Origin: an uncultured Acetatifactor sp.
GTDB lineage: Bacteria; Bacillota; Clostridia; Lachnospirales; Lachnospiraceae
DNA: 21,390 nt
Direction of reading: 5' to 3'
NCBI GenBank assembly: GCA_934402375.1
Contig: CAKRUB010000042.1
Span: 1-21,390, forward strand
In this document: piece after piece, positions 1 to 8,975 of the stretch
Layout of the letters: every line of letters begins with the position of its first letter
Position numbering within the stretch: position 1 is the first letter of the stretch
Made by a program: the position numbers and the translations under genes
Notes under the pieces: model-generated
Database searches by the model: none
The model's input: only the letters and a program-made list of their open reading frames with translations
Told to the model about the DNA's origin: nothing

Positions 1-3000
1 GGAAGCATCTCCTGTCTTCGGAGCGATTGCCGATGTAACATCTGTCGTATGATCACCGCCTGCATTATTGCTGTTGCTATTACTGCTATTGTCGTTATTA
101 TTGCTGTTGTTGCCATTATTACTGTTATTGTTGCCGCTATTACTGTTATTGTTGCCGCTATTATCGCCGGACGTATTCCTTGCAACCGTAAAGCGCGTAC
201 TTGCGGAACCATCTGACCATACAATCTCAATGGAATGACTTCCTTCCGATAACGTACTAAGGAAATCTGCCTTTAAGGTGATAATTGTCGACCCCTCTGC
301 AGCCGTATAATTCTCGGTGTCAATTACCTTTCCATCCACCAGTACGTTCTGGAACTTGGCAAACTCACCGTCTCCACTGATCACGAGACTTCCGTCCGTA
401 TTCTGTGTCCATGCGCTGTCTGCACCGGAGATAATCCTGTATGGAACCGGTTCGGGGGTAGGCGGTACCTCCTCCGTAACCGCCAGTGTTACCGTATCGG
501 TTGTAACAGAACCCGCTGCGTTGCGGATGATACACTGGTACTTAAAGCCGTTGCAGTCTGCGTCCGTTGCACCCGACGTATAGGCTGCGCTGGTCGCACC
601 GTTGAGATTTACAAAGCCCTTTCCGTCGTTCCTGTCAATCTGCCACTGATACGTTACGTCAGTGCCCGTTGCCGTTACCTCAAAGACTGCCTTTTCCCCT
701 GCTTTCACAGATACATTCTTCGGCTGCGAGGTGATTGCAGGTAAATCCACATGATACAGCTCGACCTCACCGGTCAGGATTTCGTAGTTGGTGTCTGTTG
801 GTGTAAACCGCCACTTGTAGGTCTTGTTGACTTCCACCTTGGTGTCACCGGATAACGCATTACCGTCGTCATCTATCCACTCCAGTGTACCTTCCGTGAG
901 GCTGATCGTGCTGCCAATCAGTGTCAACCCCGCATCTGCCAATGTCTTCCCATGGATAGTGATCTCGGTGAAATTCGGCTCACCGGTAGGGGTAGCCGGG
1001 GTGATCGTGATGACAAAGGGAGCACTGGTGATCTCATTGTAAACAGAATCACCCGCTTTGGTTGCAAGGATCGTAATCCTGCCGACCCTTACCGGCGTCA
1101 GGACATTGCCTTCGATGGTTGCTTCGCCCGTGCTGTTTTCTGTGTCAATGCGGTAGGTCACCTCACCTGTGCCGGAACCGCCGGTGGTGCCAAGCGTCAG
1201 CGTCCCACCGTAAACCACGGTGTTGTCGCCTGTGACAAGCAGCGCCTCCTGATTGTCCTTCTCCGTCAGGGTAATGACCACCCTGACAGTGGTTTCTTCA
1301 TAGTTGATGGAGGTGATCGTTACCGGCAGGGTCACGGTATTGCCTGCTGCGCCTGTACCAGTCAGCGTGTACTTCAAAACGCCGTCGGCATCTATGGAAT
1401 AAGCGGAGAGAATCTCCGTGTCTCCGATAGCCGCACCAAGCGTATAGTTCGTTGCGCCTGCCACAAGCTCCGCTAAATGAACCGTCTTCTCGCCGGTCAG
1501 CGTGTACCGGCAGCTTTCCTGGATATCCTCCAGTGTAGGAGCGGCAGCCTTCTGAATGGTCAGCGTACCGGCTGCAATGGTCATGTCATTATAGTTACTG
1601 CCGTTCTTTGCATCAATGGTCACAGCATAGCTGCCCGCATTGGTGGGAGCCTCTGTGCTGCCGTTGTACTTCACGGTGATGTCGCCCATGCCGCTGATAC
1701 CAGACTTTGTATTAACTGTCACGGTCTTTGCAGCGCCGTCATAGGTCTGCGCTGTGGTAAGACCAGTCACATCAAAGTCTTCCAGCTTGGGATCGATCTT
1801 GGTAATCGTCCATGTCGTTTCCGCCGTTCCGGTGTAGTTGCCCGTACCCTTGATTTTCAGGGTTACAGTACCGGCATCGGTTGCCTTGTCTCCGCTCACA
1901 ATCTCGTAAGTGATCGTGTCAGACCATCCCTCCAGCGTCACGGAGGTAATGTTCACCGTCTGCCCCGAGCCGTCGTAGGTAAAGCTCTCAGCATCCAGTG
2001 CGATGGCTGCGCCATTGATGGACTTCGGCGAGATGGTAAAGTTCTTGTCAGCCGTTCCGGTGTAGTTCCCCTTGCCGGTGATGGTCAGGGTTGCTGTACT
2101 GGCATTGGTGTTGCCGGAATAGCTGTAATCAAAATCCGTACCGGGGATCAGCTTCGTCCCGCCGTCCCTGACTTCGGGAGTCGGCTTGATCGCACTGCCG
2201 GTATAGTCCTGTGCAGAAATAGCCGCAATCATCTCTTCGGTAATACCCTTCGCAGCCACGGTGATGGTCACGTTAGCGGAACCATAGTGGGTGTCGCTGG
2301 AGTAGGTTGCTGTCAGGATCGCAGAACCCACTTTCTTCACCTGAATCGTAGGCGTTTCGGTATCCGCACCGGAGGTAATCTCCAGAACGTCAGAATCAGT
2401 ACTGCTCCAGCTCCATGTGCCGCCATCAGGGGCGGTCTTGGTTGCTTTCAGTGTAAAGTCTTCATCGCCATAGGTCTTGCTGGCAGGTGCGTTCGTGATG
2501 CTGATGCCTGCGTCAGCTTTGTCTACCACCGTCACCGTGATGGTCTGCTCAGCCGGTGCAGTGAAGTTCGTTGTAGCTTCAGCAGTTACCTTGAGCGTGA
2601 AGCTGCTGACCGTGGAGTCATTATTTGCAGCCTTCAGCATGTTGCCCGTAAGCGTGATACCTTCGTGCTCACCGTCCAACGTATAGATCAGCGTTCTGTC
2701 GTCGGTGTTGTTGGTGGATGCCCACTTGGAAATGTCCACTGCCACACCGTTCTTCACGATCGTCTGCTCGGATGCAGCAACCGTAATAACAGGCGTTACC
2801 TGCCTGATCTTCACCGTCGTTTGGGTTGTGTTTCTTCCGCCAAGGTCATAGTTGTTTGCCGCCTTGCCGATCAGTTTTACCGTAACGTCAACGTCGTCCT
2901 TCGTGCCGGCATTTGCGTCAGCCATTTCACCGGTCACAGTATAGTCGGTACCTTCTTTCAGCATTGTCCATGGATTACCGTCTTTATCAAGGAAAGTCAC

Positions 3001-6000
3001 GCTGTTGATTGTCACGGACGTATCGTCCTTCTTGTAGTCGCGGTTTTCAGCGGTCACACTTCCGATGCGGATCGACTTCGTCTCGATATTCCCAGCAGTC
3101 ACATATTTGGTAGCTTCCAATACATATTTCTTTGCGAAATCATCCAGAAGCTCTACCTCGACATCTACCAATTGCTCCCCGGCATTCACATCTCGGTATG
3201 TGCCTGTTGCATTGTAGTCTGTACCAAACAGCACATCGCTCAATGGATTGTTCTGCTTATCAGCAAAGTACACATCTGTGACGTTGGCATTCGGGTCACC
3301 GTCATAGTACTTCAAACTAACGATAGCCCCCGTGATATGGATTTCCGCCTTATCCACCGTCAATGTGTAGCTCGTCGTGTCTGCCTCATAGTTCTGTGTT
3401 TCAGCAGCTGTCGCAGTGATGGTGGTCTCGCCTACGCCGACAATGGTAACTTCACCGGTGCTTTCATCCACCGTTGCAACAGAAGCTTCACTGCTGGTGT
3501 AAGTCACCTTGCCGTCACCCTTATTGGTGAGCGGATTCGTGAAAGGTTCATCGATGTAGGTCTTAGTCATGTCGGACGCCTCAAAGCTCAGCTCCGGCTT
3601 CGCCTGCTTTATGGTAAAGAACTTTTCAATATCTTCAAACGCATAATTGCCCTTTGCCTTAATCTTAAAAGTACCTGCAAACAAGCCGGCGTTTATGTTC
3701 TCGCCATAAATAACGGTGTAGTCCGTACCTTCAACCAGCTCCCTATCCGTATCGACCTCCTTGACCAAAACGGGTGGCGTGATCTGTTCGCCGGTGTAGG
3801 TCCATTCGTCGCTGAATCCCACGGTCGGCCGAGCGGTGGTAGGAGCAATCGTGAACGTCCAAGCAGGATCCGTCACAGTTTTGGCATTATAGTTCCTGCC
3901 CTCGGTTACATCAATTACAAAGGTATAGGTACCCACGTTTCTGGGCTTAACTTCTGCGCCTTTCGCATCAAAGTACCTCACAGTAAATTCTCCTAGACCA
4001 TTAGGATACCGATACCAGACATCTTTTACCTCTTTATCAGTGTCGTTATAAACCAAATCTGGCTTAGTAAAACCAAAATTTCCCGCCACGGGATCAGCCC
4101 TTTGGACGGTATACTCCACAACGGCAGGGGCGGATTCAGTGCCGTTCGCATATTCGAGGCGAATGCTGGCGGTATAGGTGCCGGCATTTACAGGCCATAC
4201 GCCTGCACCGAGCGACGTATTATCCGACACGCTTCCCTCCGCGTACTCGATCCAAATTCTATCCTTTTTTATCCCAACCTCTTCTAAAAGCTTGTACTCA
4301 AACGTTGCTACTTTGGGATCACCGTCGTAGATTGGATTCTCAGGTGCCACGATGGTTATGCTGCCGCCGTCGCCGTCCTTAACGGGACAGTCCGCTGCTT
4401 CACATTTAGCGGTGATGGTCGCACCGCTTGCACTATATTTCCAGTCATGCTTGTGTCTGTGGATGTACAACCAGTTGCTTTCGCCGTTCTCAATTATAAT
4501 TATGCTATAGTGTGTGTCCTCCAAATCCAGCGTGAAGATATTCCTATAATAGCTCTGCTCTTCCGTCGCATTCTCAGCAATTCCGACCTCATAGCCTTCT
4601 CCGGGAAGTTCATCCGCGCTTTTGCTCAAGCCAATCCGGGCGTCCTGCGCTAGTCCTGTTTCTCCAATGGTGATGATTGCAGAGTTAGGTAGGTAGACAT
4701 TACTTGCCGTGCCATCGCCCCTCTTATATACGCCGGCTTCCAGTTCACCGTTCTTCCAGTTGTCTATAATCTTCGCTGCGCCGGACACAGTAAAACCGCC
4801 GTATGTATCTATAAATACGCCGCCTGCGCAACTGTCGTCGGTGGAGGTAGTATTGTTTCCGGTGATTTCGCCGCCGTTCATGGTAAACTTGCCACTGCCT
4901 GCTACATACACACCGCCACCACCGTTCGCGGCGCTATTCGTATTTCCGGTAATTTTGCCACCGGTCATGTTGAACGTGCCACCTACATTCACACCGCCTC
5001 CGCCGGTCGCGGCGCTATTCACATTCCCGGTGATTTCGCCATTGGTCATGTTGAACGTGCTGTTATAGCTCACATACACACCACTGCTACCGTTTGCGAT
5101 GGAATTCTCATTTTCGGTGATTTTTCCGCCGCTCATGGTGAACGCGCCACCATATCCTACATACACACCACTACCGCCGCCGTACTCGCTGGTATACTTA
5201 TTTTTGGTGATTTCGCCGCCGGTCATGGTGAAAGTGCCACTTGCATACACACCACCACTGTCTTTACCCGTATTTTCGGTGATATTGCCACCTTTCATGT
5301 AAAACTTACCATCGGCTGCTACATATACACCACCACTGTAGTGCTCACTCGTATTTTGGGTGATTTCACCGCCGGTCATGGTGAACTCGCCGCTGTACAC
5401 ATACACACCACTGTATCCATCCGTATTTAAGGTGATTTCGCCACCATTCATGTAAAACTCGCCACCGGCTACCTGCACACCACCGTTCGTCTTATTTTCA
5501 GTGATGGAACCGCCGTTCATTGTGAACGTGCCACCAACTGCTACATGCACAGCACCTTGCTGTAAATGTTTATTTCCGGTGATAGAACCGTTCCACAGAG
5601 TGAGAGAACCCCCGACATATATACCGCTGCCGCTTTGGTCGGTATTGTGGGTGATTTTGCCAACCGAAGCGTTGCAGTCAGTGATGGTAAGGGATGCGCC
5701 ACTTGCAACAATAATGGCATCTACTGCCCTTTTGCTGGTGATTGTATTTCCGTTTAAGCAAAGTTCTACATTATAGCCTTCTATGCAACTCCATGTTCCA
5801 TCGAGTTCCACATCCTTCGTCAGAAAGTAACTGCCGCTTCCGTTAATTTCACTGAGCGTAGAGATAGCTGTCCACTTCTTATCAGTACCATGATTGTCGC
5901 TGCAATTTGCTTTGCCGCAGATAGAATGCTTATGCACGCCTTTTCGGAGGATGATTTGTCCAGTTTGTCCGGCCTCCCACTCCGCAGGGATGTTGTCGTC

Positions 6001-8496
6001 GCTGCTGAAAGCATTCTTGTCAGCCTCCGTCAGCGGATAGCTGTCTGTGCCTTCGGCAATGATGGCCTCTTCGCCCACCACCGTAATTGGTGTCTCCGTA
6101 ATCACACCGATCGCGTTCGCGTTCAACTGCCCGCTTACCTTGATGGTCTGACCCTTGGGCAGACAGACATTGCTGGTTTTGCCGCCCTTCGTGTTCCCGG
6201 TAATCTTCACGTTCCCGCCGACAGTCACATTGCCATTCTTCACATACACGCCGCCGGCATAGTTGTTAGCGCTTTCGCCGATGCTTTCGTCGGTGGTAAG
6301 GGTATTGCCGCTAACCTCGGCATCTCCGGTCATAGTGAACGTACCACCGTTCACATACACGCCCGCCGCACCGTAGTAGCCGGCAGAGTGCTCCCGTGTC
6401 GTGAAAGAAGCAGTGTTGCCGCTGATCTTGGCACTGCCGCTCATGTTGAATGTACCGTTTTCGTCCACACGCACGCCGCTGGCGCCGCCGTAAAGGCTGC
6501 CGCCATCAACACCTGTATAGCTGTTCCCTTTGATCTCACCGCCATACATGTTAAATGTACCGTTATCCACATACACACCAATCTTATTCCCGGTGATCAC
6601 GCCGCCGTACATGTCAAGGCTGCTACCCCTCTCCACCTGTATGCTACCATACTGAGAGGTTGATCCGTTGATTGTTCCGGTACCTTTACAGTCACACAGA
6701 GTGTAGTTTCCCCCGCTAGGGTTGAGCAACGTATCTCCCCCACTAATTGTCTTACCGTTCAGGCACAGCCTCACATTAAGTGTGACCGACAAATACTTCC
6801 CGCCGGCAGTATCAATATCATTGATCAGGTAGTAGTTGCCATCCGCAGTGATATTATTCAGTTCGGTAACGCCTATCCAGATCAGTTCTTCGGTGTGCTT
6901 TTCGTCGTCAACATGACTACATTCCTCGCCGCAAATAGGATGCACTTGCGGCTCGTACTTGAACATCCTCACCTCATCGTCCATAAGATAAGGAAAGTAT
7001 CCCTGGTCACTGCTAAAACAAGCTGCATCACCCTTGGTCAGCACATAATCTTCTCCTGCCTCAGTCACTCCCGCCGTGGCAAACGTCTTGGGCTCGGCTT
7101 CCTTTGGCGTATTGAACATAGTCACGCCGATGCTGCCATCACCACCGGTCAGTTCGCCGGCAATCTTGATGGTTTCCGAGTTATAATTGTCCAGATAGAC
7201 ATTGTTGGCCTTGCTATCCCCGTCCTTGTTATCCGTGATCTGTACAGCGCCGGACACGTTGAAGTTATTGCCAGTCTGAACATACACGCCACCGCCGGTT
7301 TTGCTACCAGTGTTGTTTGCGATGTTTCCGGTAATCGAACCGCCATTCATGGTGAAGGTATTAGCCTGGTTGTAAAATTCCAAACCCACACCGCCTCCGT
7401 AAGAAGACTGGTTTCCGGTGATTGTGCCGCCATTCATGGTGAAGGTACCACCGTTGAGCATGTACACACCGCCTCCGCAGTACCCTTCAGCCGTATTGTT
7501 GCTGATGTTTCCGTCCTGCATGATGAACGTGCTACCTTCTACATACACGCCACCTCCGTTGTTACTAGTGATGGTATTGTTGCTGATCGTGCCGTTGTGC
7601 ATATGAAACGTGCTATTGTACACATACACGCCACCCCCTCCGCTTGCGGCGGAATTGTCGGTGATTGTGCCGCCGTACATATTAAAGCTGGGTGAGTACG
7701 TCACATACACGCCGCCTCCGTATGATGAGCTGGAGTTGCCGCTGATCGTGCCGCCGTACATATTAAATACGCCACTACCCACAACTACACCGTTACCGGT
7801 GTATGTGGTTGCACCGTCTGTTTGCTTACCGTGGGTAATTGTGCCGCCTCCTTTGCAGTCGCACAGAGTGAAAGTTCTGCCCGACCATGTTACATCGATG
7901 GCGTTACCTGTCGCATTCATCGTGATGTTATGCCCATTGAGACAGAGGAAGGTGTCTTTGTCATAAGGAATCTGCCATGTTTCATCCAACTCCACGTTAC
8001 CGGTCAGATAGTAGTAGCCTCCCTTAGTAATCTCAGACAACCCGGAAACGCCCGTCCATGTCACATTTTCATGCTTATCGTTGTCGTTTTCATCCTTATG
8101 GTTGCACTTCGCGCCGCAGATGGGGTGATCAGCATGGTCTGCCTGCACAGCCACAAGCCCGGTCAAAGCCGTGCAAATACTTTCATAGCGCGCCATATCG
8201 AGCTTTGCGATCTGCTCGTCGGCGTTTGCATTGTCCGCATTTATGTCGCCCGCATTTGTCTCGCTGGCGTTTACATCGTCCGCGTCGCCATTGCTGACAT
8301 CATTACCGCTGACATCGCTATTGGTAATACCGTTACCGGTGGTCTCGTTACCAGCGATGTAGACATCGTCAATACTTCCGCCGCTCTGCACCTCCCGTCC
8401 TGTCACCGTTTCTGTTGCCTCTGCAAACGACACCGTGGGTGTCATCGAGAGACATAGAGCAAGTGTCATAAATAGACTAAACACTCGTTTCTTCAT
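1..8496 (-). CDS. Giant modular cell-wall-anchored surface protein (adhesin-like), C-terminus cut by window edge
   Basis: I read the frame codon by codon from the ATG at 8496 to base 1 and found no stop: 2832 codons, with only the last part missing. GGAGG lies 5 bases before the ATG. Residues 1-25 form a signal peptide (MKKRVFSLF..., cleavage after SFA), followed by an Asp/Asn-rich linker to about 120. Three modules start at His124, His519 and His857, each with an H-x-I-C-G-x(2-3)-C motif, a short 'GxYYLTGDVEL'-like strand and a beta-helix ladder of F-x-M-x-G-G-x-I-T-x-N and G-G-V-Y-V steps. From about 1345 to 2580 there are MBG-type and bacterial Ig-like domains, then an Ig domain (about 2585-2670), an X2-like domain (about 2690-2770), an Asn/Ser/Gly spacer (2774-2822) and APKTGD (2825-2830). 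It should be exported and covalently attached to peptidoglycan by a sortase. The architecture suggests adhesion or glycan binding, but the ligand is unknown and no catalytic domain was recognised. Confidence 0.9.
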   Translation of the reverse strand, partial: MKKRVFSLFMTLALCLSMTPTVSFAEATETVTGREVQSGGSIDDVYIAGNETTGNGITNSDVSGNDVSNGDADDVNASETNAGDINADNANADEQIAKLDMARYESICTALTGLVAVQADHADHPICGAKCNHKDENDNDKHENVTWTGVSGLSEITKGGYYYLTGNVELDETWQIPYDKDTFLCLNGHNITMNATGNAIDVTWSGRTFTLCDCKGGGTITHGKQTDGATTYTGNGVVVGSGVFNMYGGTISGNSSSSYGGGVYVTYSPSFNMYGGTITDNSAASGGGGVYVYNSTFHMHNGTISNNTITSNNGGGVYVEGSTFIMQDGNISNNTAEGYCGGGVYMLNGGTFTMNGGTITGNQSSYGGGVGLEFYNQANTFTMNGGSITGNIANNTGSKTGGGVYVQTGNNFNVSGAVQITDNKDGDSKANNVYLDNYNSETIKIAGELTGGDGSIGVTMFNTPKEAEPKTFATAGVTEAGEDYVLTKGDAACFSSDQGYFPYLMDDEVRMFKYEPQVHPICGEECSHVDDEKHTEELIWIGVTELNNITADGNYYLINDIDTAGGKYLSVTLNVRLCLNGKTISGGDTLLNPSGGNYTLCDCKGTGTINGSTSQYGSIQVERGSSLDMYGGVITGNKIGVYVDNGTFNMYGGEIKGNSYTGVDGGSLYGGASGVRVDENGTFNMSGSAKISGNTASFTTREHSAGYYGAAGVYVNGGTFTMTGDAEVSGNTLTTDESIGESANNYAGGVYVKNGNVTVGGNVKITGNTKGGKTSNVCLPKGQTIKVSGQLNANAIGVITETPITVVGEEAIIAEGTDSYPLTEADKNAFSSDDNIPAEWEAGQTGQIILRKGVHKHSICGKANCSDNHGTDKKWTAISTLSEINGSGSYFLTKDVELDGTWSCIEGYNVELCLNGNTITSKRAVDAIIVASGASLTITDCNASVGKITHNTDQSGSGIYVGGSLTLWNGSITGNKHLQQGAVHVAVGGTFTMNGGSITENKTNGGVQVAGGEFYMNGGEITLNTDGYSGVYVYSGEFTMTGGEITQNTSEHYSGGVYVAADGKFYMKGGNITENTGKDSGGVYASGTFTMTGGEITKNKYTSEYGGGSGVYVGYGGAFTMSGGKITENENSIANGSSGVYVSYNSTFNMTNGEITGNVNSAATGGGGVNVGGTFNMTGGKITGNTNSAANGGGGVYVAGSGKFTMNGGEITGNNTTSTDDSCAGGVFIDTYGGFTVSGAAKIIDNWKNGELEAGVYKRGDGTASNVYLPNSAIITIGETGLAQDARIGLSKSADELPGEGYEVGIAENATEEQSYYRNIFTLDLEDTHYSIIIIENGESNWLYIHRHKHDWKYSASGATITAKCEAADCPVKDGDGGSITIVAPENPIYDGDPKVATFEYKLLEEVGIKKDRIWIEYAEGSVSDNTSLGAGVWPVNAGTYTASIRLEYANGTESAPAVVEYTVQRADPVAGNFGFTKPDLVYNDTDKEVKDVWYRYPNGLGEFTVRYFDAKGAEVKPRNVGTYTFVIDVTEGRNYNAKTVTDPAWTFTIAPTTARPTVGFSDEWTYTGEQITPPVLVKEVDTDRELVEGTDYTVIYGENINAGLFAGTFKIKAKGNYAFEDIEKFFTIKQAKPELSFEASDMTKTYIDEPFTNPLTNKGDGKVTYTSSEASVATVDESTGEVTIVGVGETTITATAAETQNYEADTTSYTLTVDKAEIHITGAIVSLKYYDGDPNANVTDVYFADKQNNPLSDVLFGTDYNATGTYRDVNAGEQLVDVEVELLDDFAKKYVLEATKYVTAGNIETKSIRIGSVTAENRDYKKDDTSVTINSVTFLDKDGNPWTMLKEGTDYTVTGEMADANAGTKDDVDVTVKLIGKAANNYDLGGRNTTQTTVKIRQVTPVITVAASEQTIVKNGVAVDISKWASTNNTDDRTLIYTLDGEHEGITLTGNMLKAANNDSTVSSFTLKVTAEATTNFTAPAEQTITVTVVDKADAGISITNAPASKTYGDEDFTLKATKTAPDGGTWSWSSTDSDVLEITSGADTETPTIQVKKVGSAILTATYSSDTHYGSANVTITVAAKGITEEMIAAISAQDYTGSAIKPTPEVRDGGTKLIPGTDFDYSYSGNTNASTATLTITGKGNYTGTADKNFTISPKSINGAAIALDAESFTYDGSGQTVNITSVTLEGWSDTITYEIVSGDKATDAGTVTLKIKGTGNYTGTAETTWTITKIDPKLEDFDVTGLTTAQTYDGAAKTVTVNTKSGISGMGDITVKYNGSTEAPTNAGSYAVTIDAKNGSNYNDMTIAAGTLTIQKAAAPTLEDIQESCRYTLTGEKTVHLAELVAGATNYTLGAAIGDTEILSAYSIDADGVLKYTLTGTGAAGNTVTLPVTITSINYEETTVRVVITLTEKDNQEALLVTGDNTVVYGGTLTLGTTGGSGTGEVTYRIDTENSTGEATIEGNVLTPVRVGRITILATKAGDSVYNEITSAPFVITITPATPTGEPNFTEITIHGKTLADAGLTLIGSTISLTEGTLEWIDDDGNALSGDTKVEVNKTYKWRFTPTDTNYEILTGEVELYHVDLPAITSQPKNVSVKAGEKAVFEVTATGTDVTYQWQIDRNDGKGFVNLNGATSAAYTSGATDADCNGFKYQCIIRNAAGSVTTDTVTLAVTEEVPPTPEPVPYRIISGADSAWTQNTDGSLVISGDGEFAKFQNVLVDGKVIDTENYTAAEGSTIITLKADFLSTLSEGSHSIEIVWSDGSASTRFTVARNTSGDNSGNNNSNSGNNNSNNGNNSNNNDNSSNSNSNNAGGDHTTDVTSAIAPKTGDAS
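28..177 (-). repeat. Asn/Ser/Gly low-complexity spacer before the sorting signal, with a 21-bp tandem repeat
   Basis: This stretch encodes almost only Asn, Ser, Gly and Asp through repeated AAT/AAC/AGC/GGC codons. A 21-bp unit (residues NSGNNNS) occurs twice without change at 121-141 and 142-162, and partial versions surround it. Such a spacer usually carries the domains of a wall-anchored protein through the peptidoglycan. Its length could change by slippage without breaking the frame. Confidence 0.8.
4471..5928 (-). repeat. Adhesin module 3: Cys/His motif plus longest beta-helix (residues 857 to about 1342)
   Basis: It starts with HSICGKANCSDNH, in which the Cys spacing is one residue longer than in modules 1 and 2. 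'GSYFLTKDVELDGTW' and 'LCLNGNTITS' follow, then eleven ladder steps (FTMNGGSITEN, FYMNGGEITLN, FTMTGGEITQN and others). The step number differs clearly between modules (7, 5 and 11), as expected if ladder steps are gained and lost by recombination. Just after the module a Cys pair (C1365, C1370) marks the change to MBG/Ig-like domains. Confidence 0.75.
5929..6942 (-). repeat. Adhesin module 2: Cys/His motif plus beta-helix (residues 519-856)
   Basis: Same plan as module 1. HPICGEECSH is at residues 519-528, then 'GNYYLINDIDTAGG', 'LCLNGKTISGG' and 'YTLCDCKGTGTI', followed by five ladder steps (for example FNMYGGEIKGN, FNMSGSAKISGN, FTMTGDAEVSGN). It ends in the same cap type ('SNVCLPKGQTIKVSGQL'). 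It is the shortest of the three modules. Confidence 0.75.
6943..8127 (-). repeat. Adhesin module 1: Cys/His motif plus beta-helix (residues 124-518)
   Basis: The module opens with HPICGAKCNH (Cys127, Cys131). A Trp/Tyr-rich strand follows ('GGYYYLTGNVELDETW'), then 'LCLNGHNITM' and 'FTLCDCKGGGTI', and then seven ladder steps such as FNMYGGTISGN and FTMNGGSITGN separated by GGGVYV. It closes with a short capping stretch ('NNVYLDNYNSETIKIAGEL'). The ladder spacing of roughly 25-30 residues fits a right-handed parallel beta-helix; that fold is inferred, not shown. Confidence 0.75.
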
Positions 8497-8571
8497 GGAA
8501 TCCTCCTTACATTATATAAACTTATACCGTATAAAAAAACACCTTTGTACCTTACAAGTCTTTTACATTTC

Positions 8572-8602
8572 ATTATACAACATTCCACTCTGGACAAGTC
8601 AA
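8572..8602 (-). promoter_or_regulatory. Candidate sigma-70-type promoter of the giant surface protein
   Basis: On the minus strand TTGACT (8602-8597) is followed after 19 bases by a perfect TATAAT (8577-8572). The spacer is 2 bases longer than optimal. Transcription would start near 8565 and leave a leader of about 69 nt. That leader contains a weak bulged hairpin (CTTGTA/TACAAAG, about 8542-8557) followed by seven T, a possible but weak attenuator. Confidence 0.6.
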
Positions 8603-8644
8603 GTGTTTTTTCCAATGGTTACCAGAGGGACGTTGCTTTCGGCA

Positions 8645-8893
8645 TGATACTAGAGTCAAAAGCCCTGATAGGCTGTAATTGTCTGAATTGTTTGAATGTG
8701 TAGAAACCTCTAGTTGTGCTTAGTGGTGACAAAAGAGCGTTATGAGCAAAAATCCACCTGTTTGAGCGTAGCGAGTTAAGGATTTTTGTGAATGCACTTA
8801 GCTGTTTGGTCAACACTTAGCACTACTTGGTTTCGGAACCCTGAAAACAATTCCGACAATTTCAGCCAGATGAGGCTTTTGACCCCAGTATCA
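8645..8893. repeat. 249-bp imperfect palindrome, MITE-like element
   Basis: The left arm 8645-8730 and the reverse complement of the right arm 8809-8893 align along their whole length with scattered mismatches and few gaps. Shared blocks include TGATACT, GTCAAAAGCC, GGCTG, AATTGTC, GAATTGTTT, GAAACC, GTGCT and TTGAC/GTGAC. The central 78 bp fold as well: AAAAATCC (8748-8755) pairs with GGATTTTT (8780-8787). No protein is credible inside. It lies between the terminator of the permease gene and the promoter of the surface protein. Transcribed, it would form one long hairpin. A non-autonomous mobile element is the likeliest reading; a structured RNA or recombination site is possible. Confidence 0.8.
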
Positions 8894-8906
8894 AAATTTA
8901 AAGAAC

Positions 8907-8946
8907 AAAAAACCGCCCATTCCCAACTCAGTGAAAACAGGCGGTT
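8907..8946 (-). terminator. Rho-independent terminator of the uracil permease gene
   Basis: On the minus strand AACCGCC (8946-8940) pairs with GGCGGTT (8917-8911), followed by a run of six T (8912-8907, the first two also in the stem). The loop is about 22 nt. It lies 30 bases after the stop codon of the permease gene. Confidence 0.8.
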
Positions 8947-8975
8947 CCCTATCATTTTATTTAAGAATATTTCTG

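Noticed and set aside
1477..3996. A long plus-strand reading frame of 839 codons
   Set aside because: It runs exactly antisense and in codon register to the giant surface protein, which has a signal peptide, ribosome site and recognisable domains. It is open only because the adhesin rarely uses TTA, CTA and TCA codons.
5890..8457. Further plus-strand open frames (5890-6663, 6895-7695, 7822-8457) rich in His, Ala and Val
   Set aside because: They mirror the repeated beta-helix codons of the minus-strand protein and have no ribosome site or family resemblance.
8497..8975. A small gene within the palindromic intergenic region (for example minus-strand 8619-8816)
   Set aside because: The frame lies wholly within the 249-bp palindrome and its edge, has no ribosome site, and its composition follows from the inverted arms.
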